64,000 nt of DNA from Welwitschia mirabilis (Eukaryota; Gnetophyta; Gnetopsida; Welwitschiales), in NCBI GenBank assembly GCA_051453625.1, contig JBOZIK010000001.1:283628941-283692940 (forward strand), given 5' to 3'. The translations under genes were made by a program, and so were the position numbers. The notes beneath the pieces were generated by a model. That model had not been told where the DNA came from. It saw only the letters and a list, made by a program, of their open reading frames with translations, and ran no database searches. Numbering within the stretch: the stretch's first letter is position 1; each line of letters starts with the position of its first letter. Positions 48,991 through 60,751 of this stretch are shown here, one piece after another.

Positions 48991-50186
48991 AAATAAGACT
49001 TTGTTAGAATTTTATTCTCTTATAACACAAGCATCTTTTGTAAATGTAATAAAAAAATTTTCATCACAAAGTTGAGTTACACTTAAAAGATTATGTTAAA
49101 AATCTTATATAAAAAAATACATACTTTACCTTTCGTAAATTACCTCTTCCAATGATACCAATGACTTTGGATTATGCTTTTGCATTGTCTCTAAAGGTTA
49201 TAACTCCTTTATCTTATTCTACTAAGGTAATGAAGCTAGATTTATTTGTAGTCATGTATCTTGAGAATTTAGTGTTAGCATATCAAGCATGCTTCTTCAT
49301 TGTTTTAAGTGCTATTTGAGCTAAAAGAGTGGGTTTTGATTTGGTACTCATATTTTTTTTGGTTTTTCCTACACAAAATGTTGTGCCTTTCTACTAGGAC
49401 GTTTAGCATTGTTAGTATAATACCTGTTTTTAAATTTTGTTGGACATCTATATTGATAATGACCTCTATTATGATAATGACCTCTATTAGTAAATGGTAT
49501 TATTTATGTACATTAAATGTTCATACCTTAGCTTATAGTTCCATTTGTCAAATAAGGAAGATAAAGTAGTAGTTTAAGGCTTATTGTATTCCAAGCCATT
49601 CATGTCATTTGAAGTTCTACACTACCTAAGCATGACATTGAATATCTCCTTTCCTTTGCATGAATTCTTCATTGATTTTCTTTGAATTCAATAGTTCTTA
49701 TCTTACATGCTTCAACTCACATGTTAGTTTACTAACCTCAACATTAAGAGATGAGTTTTCTAAAGATAATTTCTTGATAATATTCTTTTTTTATTTACAA
49801 GCTCGTTCATGAGTACAAAGTAATTTTTTCATGTTACTAATTTAATAAATTCCTTAGAAATTAGATCATACCTTACTTGAATATCCAAACCTTTGTCATC
49901 TTCAATTTTTAACTATTTTCTTCTCTTATCCCATATTTTTCCTCTTGGAAATGTACAATGGACATGAGAGTAGGATAAGCTTCTTTATTAGATATTTTTA
50001 TCCTTGTTTTAGTTTTTATGTATTCTTCATCTTTGTTTCTTCAAACTTAAAACTCATAAAACTATAAGAACATCCATTTTCTCATATTTCATTAGGTGTA
50101 GTTTGTTCATTTGAAGAGTGGAGGTCTAACACATGGTATCCCTTCCATTGTTTACTTGATGAAATTACTCCTTTTATAAGTACCCA
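48991..50186 (-). other. copia-2 gag-protease side, poorly readable
   Basis: By position this holds protease and gag of copia-2. A block near 49060-49110 (HNLL-type, seen as cacttaaaagattatgtt on +) suggests the end of protease. No knuckle or gag block was read with confidence. Confidence 0.4.
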
Positions 50187-50197
50187 CTCTAATACCA
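50187..50197 (-). promoter_or_regulatory. Primer-binding site of copia-2
   Basis: ctctaatacca on + is the complement of tggtattagag, one transition from the tRNA-Met site tggtatcagag. It lies two bases outside the 5' LTR. Confidence 0.8.
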
Positions 50198-50199
50198 CT

Positions 50200-51681
50200 T
50201 AAAAATTATTAAACTTAGAGAGGAGGGTTAAATGAGACCCACCAAATAAAAATTTAAATTAATAATAAAACAGAAATGCATAATAATAAAACACTTTACT
50301 AAGATAACATGATTTTCCAACATGGGTAAGTTCACATATAGAGGGTAGTTTCTACTCACACCTCTAGATATTCTTGACCTATAAGAAAATAATGGTTTTC
50401 TAGAATACCACCAACCTTATAATAAGTGAGAGCCTTCTTACAAGATATCACTTTCTTCCCCATAAGGAAATAGTGGTTTTCATAGGTGCATTACAAACCT
50501 TACAATAGTAAGAATCTTCTCATAAGGCATCACTCTCTTCTGTATAAGGGAATAATGGTTTTTTGGCTAACCAATGATCTTATAATAAGAATGTTCTAAT
50601 AGGCAGCCTTACATTCATAACTACACAAGGGTTACCTTATAATTTATTTAATAATCAAGAATAGACTTACAAAAATATTCAATAATAAGATAGTCCAATA
50701 ATATGGAACCAAAAATACAATATAATAATAAGCCTATAATAAGTATCTTTTAAGAAGACTTGAGATCCTTGTTGTTGTCATTATCATTATGAGTATATAT
50801 AAATGATGTAGCAATGTAAGATTCAAGAACAAATGACAAATACAAGTTAAGCTCCTATACGAATGATGTCTTTGATCCTCTGTGAGATGTTCTAATCACC
50901 TTTGTGATCTTTGTTCTATTCTTGATCTAAGCATTATATGTTAAAATTTTAAAAGTTATGTATTCATTGAGGTAGTAAGGGATATCAAATGTTTTATGAC
51001 ATCGAGCCTTTATATAGTTGAAGATGATCTAGCTATTTAAACTTAAAAGGTAGCCATTTGACTTTGTAATCATCATGTAACAGATAGGAAATGTTTAGAA
51101 ATTAGACACATCTCTTTGTTTTTCAATGATATGAACTTTAATACAAAACATCTTTAAATTTGTAGATGTCTATTAATACTTAGATATCTTCACTTTTAGA
51201 TGTCTTCAATGAACTTAAATAAGTTTTGATGAAATTAGCTCTATAGTATCCTTGAACCTCCTGATCATGAATCTGCAATGTATAATTTAATAGCTCATCT
51301 ACGACATAAGATATTAGTCAAAATCCAAATTAACTTTGTTACCTATTTTAGCTTTGTACAAATTTCTTTAACAATGTAGACATCTTCATTAGTGTTAAGT
51401 TCAACTTTCAACATAAGCATCTTTTAGCTTGTTGCTTGAAAATTGGTACATGCAAGATGTCTACAATTTCCTAGATGTCTTCACCTAAGACATCTTTAAT
51501 TTTTCAGTGTCTTTAAACAATAAAGTTTGTATTTCATTAACTAATTCTTTTTTGTGAGATATTATCTTAGAGTTCCAACATTATCTTATCCTTATAATGA
51601 TTTGATTTTTCTTTGTAATGATGTGTCTTCATAGTAACATAAAATATTTGACAAGTGAAATCATAAAAACTAGATTTACGA
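50200..51681 (-). repeat. 5' LTR of copia-2
   Basis: Partner of 40689-42084. Its inner end differs from the other copy mainly by G-to-A changes (taaaaattatt against tgaggatcatt). Contains several agatgtctt/agacatctt motifs. Confidence 0.8.
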
Positions 51682-51830
51682 GTAGTTTTAAACTATGATG
51701 TCAAACTTTTATGACTAAGTATGAAATCAAGTGTGGGATCCTCAATTATTACATTAGCCTTTTAGAATAAGTGTGATATTAGATGGAGGGCACTATATTA
51801 TGACATTAGACTTATTTACTATGACCAGAT
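51682..51830. repeat. Minisatellite remainder beyond copia-2
   Basis: About three units of the same array resume here (actatgatgtcaaactttta, tgactaagtatgaaatcaa, then ttattacattagcc). This continuation on the far side of copia-2 shows that copia-2 inserted into the array. Confidence 0.75.
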
Positions 51831-54694
51831 CATAGTTAACTTTCCATTGAAGTTAAAGCATTAGTTTAACCTTAGGTCCTTTATTATGAATAAGGTCAAC
51901 CATTTATTTTTTAATTCTTTCTACATGTGGAGTGATCCAATCCCTCCTTCTTCTAGGTACTTCTATAATTTCTTTCTTTTATTTATTTTCTCCTTTCTTC
52001 CTTAAATCTTTTTTATATTATTATATAGGACATTTTCTTGATGCATCTTTTTTTTTTTAGGTAACATCAGAGTATACCTCTATTTAGAAGTTTCTTTAGA
52101 CCATTGCTTTTCCTTATTCAACTTCTTTTATTCACTATTTAATATTTGGCCCAATGCCTTTTCCATTATCTTTCTTGAAATTTCATGAAGGTTCATTTTA
52201 CTAAGTTAGAAATTCAAGAGATAACTTCATAGCTAGTGTTTTCTTAGATGTTTGATTTGAATTTAATTGATTTCTACAACTCTTATTTCACTTATTTCTA
52301 ACATCCTACTATCTTATATATGTTATATTCTTTTTATTCTTTCTTCACCCCTTAAAATAATACCATTTCATGTCTTATGCATGGTTTCATTTTTATTTTA
52401 GAGAAGAATGTTTATTTAGACTTTAGGTTAAGTGAGGAAGAATTTCCTTTAAGGAGACTCATGGTAATTTTAACTATAAGGATTTATTATCTAAACAATT
52501 AGATGAACTTATTTTTGTAAGAGAAGTAGATACCTATGGAAATGGTATATCTACTACAAATTTCATAACTTCTTATTACATTGCTTTTATATAATCAATT
52601 GTTTTCCATGTATTTCTACATGATCATACTAGTGAGACTTCACATTATTCCATTTACCTGATTTCTTTAGTTATCATCCATATTTATTTTGATTCAACCT
52701 TTACCATTTACTCCTTCATGTTAGTCCAACTTATTTGTCTTGAAAGATAGGGATACAATAAAAATTATTTCTATAGTTATATGCTCTTAGGACTATATTT
52801 TATAAGTATTGAACCAGAATGTTCATAACATTTTCTTCTTATTTATCTAATTTAAATTATTTTCATCATTAAGTAATGTACCCTACTAATCCTTATTTCA
52901 TTTGTACTCTTCTAGTGTAATGAAAGAAGAGTGTTCAAGTTTTCATAATACTGAGGATTTTTGTAAGGTTACTTTCTATGTTTTATCTAAGGTAGGAATT
53001 TTGTTTGCTTATTATTTTAATGATATATGGTAATAATTAAGGATTTTATTTATTCTATACAAATGAATAGAGTAATTACTTCTAGTTCATGCGACTTCTC
53101 ATGCCATCATAATAACAAGAAGTAATATAATCAATTGCTTGTAAGGTGATGGAGAAGGATTCACCACTTAGTTTTCACCATCGTACTAAAACTCGTAGGG
53201 TGAACTTTTATTTTCATTACCATTCATAGATGTTTTTTCTCTTCATTGCTTATTTTCTTTAATGAGAAGTAAGTTCTGAGATTTTATAGGAATGAGAGAC
53301 TCTGCCTATCGTGGATGAGGAGAAGATGGTATTTACCCTCTAACATGATATAGAATATCTAAAATAAGTAAGGAAGTAAGTGTTTGTAGTGAGTGGTTTA
53401 ATAATATCTGTTTTCTCTATCTTTTAGAGATTACTTTCTGATTTATACCTAAACCTTGATGGTGATGTTTTGAATTTTGATGATATACCATAGTAAGGGA
53501 CATGTCCTATTTCATCCCTTAGTTTCCTTCCTTTATGTCATAGGGTATACTAGTTATGGAATAGATTCTATAGTTATTTTCTTATCCTCTTATTGTGCCC
53601 TAGTGCTTAGTTAATAAGGTAAATTAGGTTTCATACCATATCGATCAGATACTCTTAGCACTAAAGTATATCTCTCCATGGATTAAGGAATTGTTAGACT
53701 AAAATGAAAAGTTTTATATTCTCTTAGACATGCTTTATACATATGTGAGTCATGTTTTATAGCCTAACAATATTTATTCTTTTCATTGTTCTTATGTTAT
53801 CAACTTTCCTTATGATTACAAATAAAGCTAAAGTGGATGTTTCATATTTCATTATACTCCTCAATTAGAATCATTGTAATAGGTAAAGGATTTTAATAAT
53901 TTGATAAATATGTTAAAATATTTCTATTACATAGCCCATCATGTGGTTGAGTAATAAGATACTGTCAATGATAACATTCATATGTCCTAATTAATATTAC
54001 ACTTTGGTGTTCTATGTTATATATTCATTTTTTTATTGTTTGGATATATTATCTATATTCCTACAAAGTGAAGTATAAAATATACATCTTTTTTGGAGAA
54101 ATTAAGGGTGGATGTCTTATGCTTAACTTCCTTGAAAGTTGAGCATACACCCAGATTTTAGCATAGTTGGCAAATAGCAAGTACATGATTTAGACTTGTG
54201 ATAATTGATTGGCTATTACTATAAGCAATATTATAGTCATATACCATGGTGGCAAGCTATCTTGACAACATATATTATGTACCTTAGTATCTTAAAGAAG
54301 GCTTTACATGAAGTTGAGCTAGAAGCCTTATCCAATTTATTTTGAGTCTATTAAAGCTTTATCATCTTTGGACTTAGTGTGTTAACCTATATTTTATGCT
54401 CCTCATATCCCTATAATGGATGTTGGTTCAACTAGCATAGAATAGATTACAAGTCCCATTACATGCAAAGAGCTCAATCTATGTTTATTTAATGATTTAA
54501 CTCCTTCAAAGGAGGCTTGATTTATGTTTCCTTTATTTTTATCTAAACATTAGTTTTAAGCTTATTATAGATCTTGATCTTATTATCTTATTTTATGTTA
54601 TATTTAAATGGTAATTAAAAAATTAATGCACTTCTATTTTAATATTCTTTTATTTTGCTTAGACTAAAAAGCTAGCAATATGTTATCTTTTCTA
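51831..54694. other. Element B interior, 5' side, unidentified
   Basis: On the minus strand 52450-51840 a frame is readable with stops mostly at possible Gln positions (EISRKIMEKALGQILN, KKLNKEKQWSKETSK, KKKKMHQENVLYNN), basic and without a known domain. On the + strand near 54300-54530 a second coding-like piece reads KALSSLDLVC, then PIFYAPHIPIMDVGSTSIE and CKELNLCLFNDLTPSKEA. I recognise neither. The region should contain element B leader and gag by position, or a further insertion. Confidence 0.35.
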
Positions 54695-54695
54695 T

Positions 54696-54707
54696 CTCTG
54701 ATATCAA
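54696..54707 (-). promoter_or_regulatory. Primer-binding site of element B
   Basis: ctctgatatcaa on + is the complement of ttgatatcagag, a single G-to-A change from the tRNA-Met site ttggtatcagag. One base separates it from the LTR. It shows that 54709-55121 is the 5' LTR of a minus-strand element. Confidence 0.85.
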
Positions 54708-54708
54708 T

Positions 54709-55121
54709 TGTAATGTTCTAAATTACTAAATTAAAATTAAACTTTACATTTAATAAGAAATATTAGAAATTAAATAATAAGAAATATGATAACATATTAA
54801 CTTGGTAGAAATGAAGTATCTTTTTATTAAAATATTAGAAGTTTGTCTTGTATGCCTTATTCTATTCTTAGACTAGTGATCAAAGGTAAAGATATGGGTA
54901 ATGACCTTAGGATCCCTTTTGAGGCCTTTTGGGATTAGCTAATATTCATATACATCCATCTTGTCTATCCACCCACCTAATGCCATAGGCTTAAGAACTA
55001 AGATAAATGAATGTAATTTTGTAGGGCAAATCCTTTTGTTATATAGCAGTTTCAATTAATAACATGTTAATCATGCTTAATAAATAATCACTTAATTACA
55101 AAGTGATTTTGGAGCATTATA
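54709..55121 (-). repeat. 5' LTR of element B
   Basis: Starts tgtaatgttcta and ends ggagcattata, forming the usual short terminal inverted repeat. Aligns with 12503-12927 over its whole length. The following five bases are aagag, the same as before the partner LTR. Confidence 0.85.
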
Positions 55122-55126
55122 AAGAG

Positions 55127-55560
55127 AATCTACAACTTTATTTATTTTATTTATAAAATTTTAAAATCACAATTATAAGGAAAATTCATCTATATTCATT
55201 GTATAAGATTAAAGTTTAATTAAGTTAAGATATATTTTAAAATATTTTGATTAGTTCAAACTTAAAATTTAATGTAATAGTGATAATTCTTCCATAACTT
55301 AAATGTAAATATTACTATAGTTAATTTAAGATCATGGATAAGGTAATTTCTCTCATTCATCTTAAGATGTTTTTATTCATAACCTATTACACTTTTATTC
55401 TAGTCAAGAACATCTCTAAGAACTAATATTAATACATAGATATAAAATAAAAATCTCTTAGAACCATCCAATAGTACTAAAATTGCAAAACTAGTTAATC
55501 CCTTTTAACATGAATAAACAATTACTGACATGTTTCTATCGATTAAAAGTCCTCATTTTT
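55127..55560 (-). pseudogene. RNase H remnant of element A
   Basis: On the minus strand SVIGYE.KHLKMNERNYLIHD, then LKLTIVIFTFKLWKNYHYYI, then further on NKINKVVDSL, corresponds to gypsy RNase H (family A-Y-x-S-R-x-L-x-x-x-E-x-N-Y-x-x-H-D-L-E-L-x-A-x-V-x-A-L-x-x-W-R-H-Y). The first catalytic Asp region is degraded. The domain ends a few codons before the insertion of element B. Confidence 0.75.
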
Positions 55561-55599
55561 CCTTGAAAGACTTGTTAGAAAATTTGAAAATGAAATAAA

Positions 55600-56420
55600 A
55601 TTAGTAACTAGTAAGGCTAAACATGCTTCTAATCTTAGTTACATTTGTAGGCTTTAGACATTTAATGATTGCTTTAACTTTATTTAGATCAATTGACATA
55701 CCATCCTTAGATACCACATGACCTTAAAACTGGACCAATTCCTTTCAAAAGAAATATGTTTTCCACGTTATCATATAACTAATTATTCTTTATTGTTTAC
55801 AATACTATTCTTAAGTATCTCTAATGTTCCTTACTAGATTTAGAATAAATGAAAATATCACTAAAAAATAAAATTATTAATGAATAAAAATATGCCTAAA
55901 AGATGTAATTCATAATATTCATCAATATTGTAAGGGAATTAAATCAAAATATATGAGAGAAAACTCATAATCCTCATAGTCAGTTTTATAAGTTATTTCA
56001 AGAATATCTTATTCATTAATTTCAACTTAATGGTATTTGTATCATTGATGTAATTGTACCTATCTGGTGTTTTTAACAAAAGAATGGCAATCAAGTGGAC
56101 TTATGATAGTATCTGATCACTAGATGAGTATTAAATTAAACTTTAAAAATATCTTAACTTTTTTAATTTGGTTAAAAAAAGTATCTATTCTTAATAGTAA
56201 ATATTTATTTTTAATTATATATTTATTTTATCATCTATAATAAATGCATAACCTAAGTGTTCCATCCTTTTTTTAAAATGAATTACATAGGTGCTTCTTA
56301 TATTAATACATTAGGAAAAATAAAACATTAGTGTAAGTATTTTTCAAGTTCAGTTTTAAGTTCTTTTACTTTTATAGGAAACATTCCATAGGACTCCTTT
56401 TTAAGTTTCTAGAATCAAAT
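55600..56420 (-). pseudogene. Reverse transcriptase remnant of element A
   Basis: ELKTELEKYLH.CFIFPNVL, then EAPM.FILKKGWNT.VMHL, is the fingers region (family V-K-K-K-D-G-x-x-R-x-C-I-D-Y). DYEFSLIYFDLIPLQY fits the M-P-F-G-L-T-N-A block. HISFERNWSSFKVM lies after the YxDD box in the K-C-x-F block. Many stops; the YxDD box is not intact. Confidence 0.7.
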
Positions 56421-56949
56421 TAAGGAAAAACTTAAATCCTAAAGATGTGATATTTCTAGTTGCTATATTATAAATACATCAAGATATTTTTGAATTATGA
56501 ATGTATTCTTTTCTAAAGTTTTTTTTCTTTTTTAATCATGCTTATTTTAGGCAAAACATATAAATTAATAATTTATTCTTAATTTATTTTTTTATATGCT
56601 TATCCTTAATCAAATTTTCCATAGCTAATTGAAAATGACCTTGAAAACTTTATGTTTGATTATGCCTTGTTATCTCTACTTGGTTCTTCTTGTAATTTAT
56701 AATTATTTTAGTCTACATTAATTAATGTATGCCTAAAACAATATCACATTTTCTAAGATTAATAGTAATTGGTTAAATTCAGAAATTTTACCTTGTTATG
56801 GATAAAGTTTAATTTTTAACCTCTTTGTTAACCTTAAATATAGACCCATTTACAAGCTCTATGCATCCTAAGATTTGACATTTTCTGTTGATTATTAAAC
56901 GGTTTATTATCATTTAAGATTTTTTAATTATTGTCTAGAATAGTTTTTA

Positions 56950-57860
56950 AAAAGTAATGGATGTTACTTAACTTTATGATTTCCTTTATAATTAAACCAT
57001 TACAATCCATTACTATATTAATTTTATTAATAATTTAGGCTAATAATTTTCTTAAAGTTGGATCTTTATGGCTAATAGCCATATAAGTATTATTAGGAAA
57101 ATTCCAATTCCTGTTGAATGGTGCATGTTGATATTAGTTGGAATTTGTTTTTCTATTATTACTAATGTCATTTTTATTGAACTTCCAATTTTTGTACTCA
57201 TGAGACATCTATCATTAATTTCACTTAAATCTATGTTTCTTGAGAGGTATTAGTTTCTTATTTTATTATTATTTTTGTAATTTCATTCTATTATCTTTGC
57301 TTTCTCTATGATCTTAGCTAAAGTCTTAGGAAAGAACACGAATACTTTAGCAACAAAGACAAGAAGAATACTATTAATATGAAGGTTTTATTTGACCTTT
57401 TTAATTAAGTTGCATATGTGATACATGCCTTAAATTCTGAAAATTTGAATTTTTAAGATGCCATGATGACATTAATAGCTTATATTAAATTCTAGAATTT
57501 GATAATGTTCTAATGCATGTATAATTTAGTAATATAGTTTTCCTTTAAGATACACTTAAATTTTGGCCATGAAAGTTCCACATATTATAGTTTTTCATCT
57601 CTCATTTTCTCTAATATGTTAGCCTCTTCCTATAACATGTAAATACCTAAAGTGATCTTTTGAGAATCATCACATGATTAGGTTTCTATAGCCTTTTCAA
57701 TGCCACTTAACTATTGTTCTACTTTATATGAATCAAATTTTCATATAAATATTAGTAGATTTAACTAAATAAACATTGAATCAATTTCCTTATGTCCTCT
57801 TCCTTACTAGATTGATTATCACCATCATTTACTTATGGTTTTTAACCTTCACTTATTATG
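56950..57860 (-). pseudogene. gag remnant of element A
   Basis: Minus-strand reading 57760-57450: DSYKVEQ.LSGIEKAIET, then SCDDSQKITLGIYML.EEAN, LEKMRDEKL.YVELSWPKFK, CILKENYITKLYMH. This is the central retrotransposon gag domain (W-L-x-x-x-E-x-x-F, L-G-x-x-x-L-x-x-x-A, W-x-x-F-x-x-x-F-x-x-x-Y). A PFNRNWNFPNNTYMAISHKD linker and a degraded knuckle region follow to about 56950. Gag would form the particle. Confidence 0.75.
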
Positions 57861-58004
57861 TATCATATAAATTACATGGATGCATTAATTAATGTTACTA
57901 GACCAAGGTTAAATAAAGGTTGATTTTCATTATTATGTTATTAATTATGGGTTATCTTAATGATAGTAATTTTTTAAATTAGAATTCTTTAAATGGAATA
58001 TAGG

Positions 58005-58555
58005 TGTAATGAATATGTTATGTTTAGGGGACACCTAGATAAAATAAATATGTTATGATTAGATGAAATCTCAAAATAATAAATATTTATGTTTAGAAGC
58101 TATTTTTAGTGAAATGTTTGAGAGGTTAATACTAAAGAATTCCTTCATGATAAAGATTTCTCTTGAATCTATATAAATGAGAGGTCATAATCAGATGAAG
58201 AGTATGCTTTGGAATTGTATTTTATAAGGAAAAATTGTATCTTAGAGTTTAGAGCTTAAGGGGAGATCTTTATTGGAAACCTGGGGACAAGGTTACTTTT
58301 GTAAGATGGTAACTCATTTGTATTCTCTCTTGAAGGCTACTAAGGATTGAAATGATCATAGACATAAAATAGAGCTTACAGAACTTCTTATAGAAGTAAT
58401 TTTAGTTTGTAATCTTGTAATTTTTGTATCATTAATATGAAGAGGTTACTTCATTATGTCTAATACTTTTTTCCCTATGTATATCTTTTTCCCCCTCATT
58501 GAATACACAATTCAAAAAGTGTTCTTTAGGTTGTTATTTTATTAGATATACATCA
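58005..58555 (+). repeat. 5' LTR of element C2
   Basis: tgtaatgaatatgttatgtt through to gatatacatca. Shares with the 3' LTR gaagctatttttngt, cttagagtt.agagctt, tgtattctctcttgaaggct and aaaatgttctt-type blocks. Confidence 0.8.
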
Positions 58556-58575
58556 TTTGATATTAAAGTAATTTT
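58556..58575 (+). promoter_or_regulatory. Primer-binding site of element C2
   Basis: tttgatattaaagtaa directly after the LTR end. Against the tRNA-Met site ttggtatcagagcaa every difference is G-to-A or C-to-T. Confidence 0.75.
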
Positions 58576-58679
58576 TAAATTTTTATAAAGTCATTCATTA
58601 TATTTAGATTTTTAAAGAATGCTAGCAAAGAACCCAAGAGTTTCTCACTTGCAAAAGCATCTATAAGGTAATAAATGAT

Positions 58680-59600
58680 GTATAGTTAATGGTGGTGGTA
58701 AAGAAGATGGGTATGAATTATATAATCAAGAATTTAGAACTAGTTATAGAGGAGAAGCTGAATGAAGAATACTTTGAGATTGAGAAACCACTAAAGAAGG
58801 ATTTAAGACATAAATCTCAGAGTGCAAAGGAAGAAAATACTTACTTTATGAAAGACCTAGTGAATATGGGATATAAGAATCTAAAGCGCATAATGTCATA
58901 TAAAGGAATATTAAAAGAAAAAATATTTAAAATTAAATCAAGAAATGAACCAATACTTTGAAATGTAAGATATTGCTTAAAAAAATAAGATAAAGATTTC
59001 TTGAACTCATTTGTAAATAGTTGTAGCTCACTGATAAAATCATGTTTAGAAGGATCATCAAGATTAATAACTTTCAACTTATTAAAGTTATAATTATAAG
59101 AGTTTTCAAGATAATTTCATGCTACTTTTACATAAGAAAAATTTAATAAACAGGATATAGATACTTTGGCAAGAAGAATAGTATATGAAAGAGAATAAAG
59201 AGGAGTTTCATGCACTTCTCATTTAAGTCAGATATTTTGATTTCATCATAAATAGATAATGTAATAAATTATTGGTTTAATGCTTGTTACTCAATAAAAG
59301 AATAATAAAAGAAGCATATAAATTATTGTTGTAAGTAGAAAAGAAGTTATAGCCAATGAATAATTATAAGCAACCACAAAAAAGGTATTATTCAAAAGGA
59401 GATAGAACAAACTAAGAATGGCAGAACAAAGGCAAAGAAAACACTAGAGATAGAGGAAGTACCTATAGAGGATGAGGTATAAAAGGTAATTTATTAATAG
59501 TCTACTGCAAATTTCATAAGCTAAGATAAGAGTTTTATGAGTGTTCATAATGCAACAAAGCTATGCATACAAATATTGTCTTTGAACATGGTGAAATAGG
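58680..59600 (+). pseudogene. gag remnant of element C2
   Basis: An open piece of 90 codons (58689-58961) is Lys/Glu-rich (EEKLNEEYFEIEKPLKKDL) without a recognisable gag block. From 59390 on, a basic stretch and a segment with CKFHKLR-like residues near 59505 correspond to the knuckle region seen in C1. Assignment rests mainly on position between primer site and protease. Confidence 0.45.
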
Positions 59601-59749
59601 TAGAGAATCCAAATTTAAAAAACTAGAAAATATTTGGTATGAAATGAAAAAATGTGACTACTAAAATAACCCTTATCTAAGATGGAAGACTTATTAAGAA
59701 GTAATCATAATAAAGACAAATTTTTAAAATTATATGCAAGTGAAAAGAT

Positions 59750-60157
59750 AAGGTATGCAAGGTTATAATTGATAATGGAAATACTAACAACTTGATTTCA
59801 AGTGAGATGGTAGAAATGTTAATCTTAGAGACTATGTTTCATCTAATACCATACCAACTCTCCTAGTTATAGAAGAGGTACCATATTATAATTATAGAAC
59901 AATGTGTGGTCAACTTTGTAATTAGTAACTTTCATGATAAATTTCATTTGGATGTTGTTCCTATATATTCTTATCATTTATTATTAAATATACCATGGAA
60001 ATATGATACAAAGTTCATGCATAATGGAAAGATAAATACTAGCATTATAAATTATAATAATAGAAAGAAATTTGAGTTATTATCATATCTAAAGAAGGTT
60101 TTAAATGTAATATACATGTATGCTTCTTGGAACAATTGTAGTAATTTAAAAAAATAA
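59750..60157 (+). pseudogene. Protease remnant of element C2
   Basis: CKVIIDNGNTNNLISSEMVE is the protease core, with the active-site Asp kept (D-N-G). An open piece at 59906-60157 follows: MVNFVISNFHDKFHLDVVPI, then YSYHLLLNIPWKYDTKFMHN and GKINTSII, matching the run from the flap to the end of protease (family P-M-x-x-C-H-x-L-L-G-R-P-W-Q-Y-D). One stop and one shift separate the two parts. Confidence 0.8.
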
Positions 60158-60189
60158 AATAAAAGGGTTATGACATGGAATGGTATTAA

Positions 60190-60751
60190 AGGTATTTCTA
60201 AAGTAGTAGTCGATGGAGTATCCAATGGAGATAGAAGATGTACTAAAATCATTTAAATATGTATTTATTAATTATTTATGTTCTATTTTACCATCTATTA
60301 GAAGTATAAACCATTAGATAGATCTAGTTACTAGTGGTTTACTTCCAAACAAAGTAGCATACAAAATGGCATCACATTAAAGAAAGGTGATAAGTAGATA
60401 GGTATAAGAGTTATTAAATAAGGTATTAACTTAAAAATATTCATCATCATATTTTTCTTTAGTGGTATTAACTCCAAATAATCATAACAAGAAGTTGCAC
60501 ATATGTGTTGATTCAAGATCCATCAAATTATTAACTATAAGGTAATGCTTTTGTATGTGTTACATGAATGATATTTTGTATTGATGGATGTGTGCATTTG
60601 TTTTCAGCAAGATATATTTGAAGAATAAATATTATCAAATTCATATTCAATAAGGACATGAATGGAAGGCAACATTTAAATATCTAGTTGAGTTATAGGA
60701 ATAATTGATGATGCCATTTAGATCTATAAATGAATTAAGTGAATTCATGAG
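60190..60751 (+). pseudogene. Partial reverse transcriptase remnant of element C2
   Basis: EYPMEIEDVLKSFKYVFINY, then PSIRSINH.IDLVTSGLLPN, KVAYKMA, ELLNKVL, and HICVDSRSIK give the RT N-terminal half (family R-M-C-V-D-S-R-A-I-N-K). LMMPFRSINE is the MPFGL block. RT then stops at EFMR (60741-60752) and integrase sequence follows. No YxDD box, thumb or RNase H. Confidence 0.8.

Larger units (their letters stand above)
40689..51681 (-). mobile_element. Ty1/copia element (copia-2), 11 kb
   Basis: LTRs are at 40689-42084 (3') and 50200-51681 (5'). On the minus strand the order is primer site, gag side, integrase, 485-N gap, RT, RNase H, then about 3.5 kb without pol (with a 682-N gap) before the 3' LTR. 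The long non-pol 3' region again suggests a Sirevirus-like layout. It is inserted in the minisatellite: array sequence touches both outer edges. Confidence 0.8.
12503..55121 (-). mobile_element. Gypsy element B with nested insertions (42.6 kb)
   Basis: The element lies on the minus strand. Its 3' LTR is at 12503-12927 followed by a polypurine tract (seen as tttccttcccctt on +). Its 5' LTR is at 54709-55121 next to a primer site (ctctgatatcaa on +). Both ends are bordered by aagag. Its own parts are 12503-16957, about 37701-40688 and about 51682-55121, together roughly 10.9 kb. The rest is an Athila-like element and a copia element inserted into it. Pol is recognisable; gag is not. LTRs differ at roughly a quarter of positions by eye, so the insertion is old. 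Confidence 0.8.
55127..57900 (-). mobile_element. Gypsy element A, right half (gag to RNase H)
   Basis: Read from right to left on the minus strand: gag, knuckle region, RT and RNase H. The reading stops at the aagag duplication, in a segment NKINKVVDSL that matches the end of RNase H. The integrase that should follow is at 12497 and below. No LTR was found for it; the right side is interrupted by the + strand element at 57950-62627. Confidence 0.75.

Noticed and set aside
57068-57253. 61-codon + strand frame with hydrophobic residues
   Set aside because: It is the antisense shadow of the element A gag/knuckle region on the minus strand.
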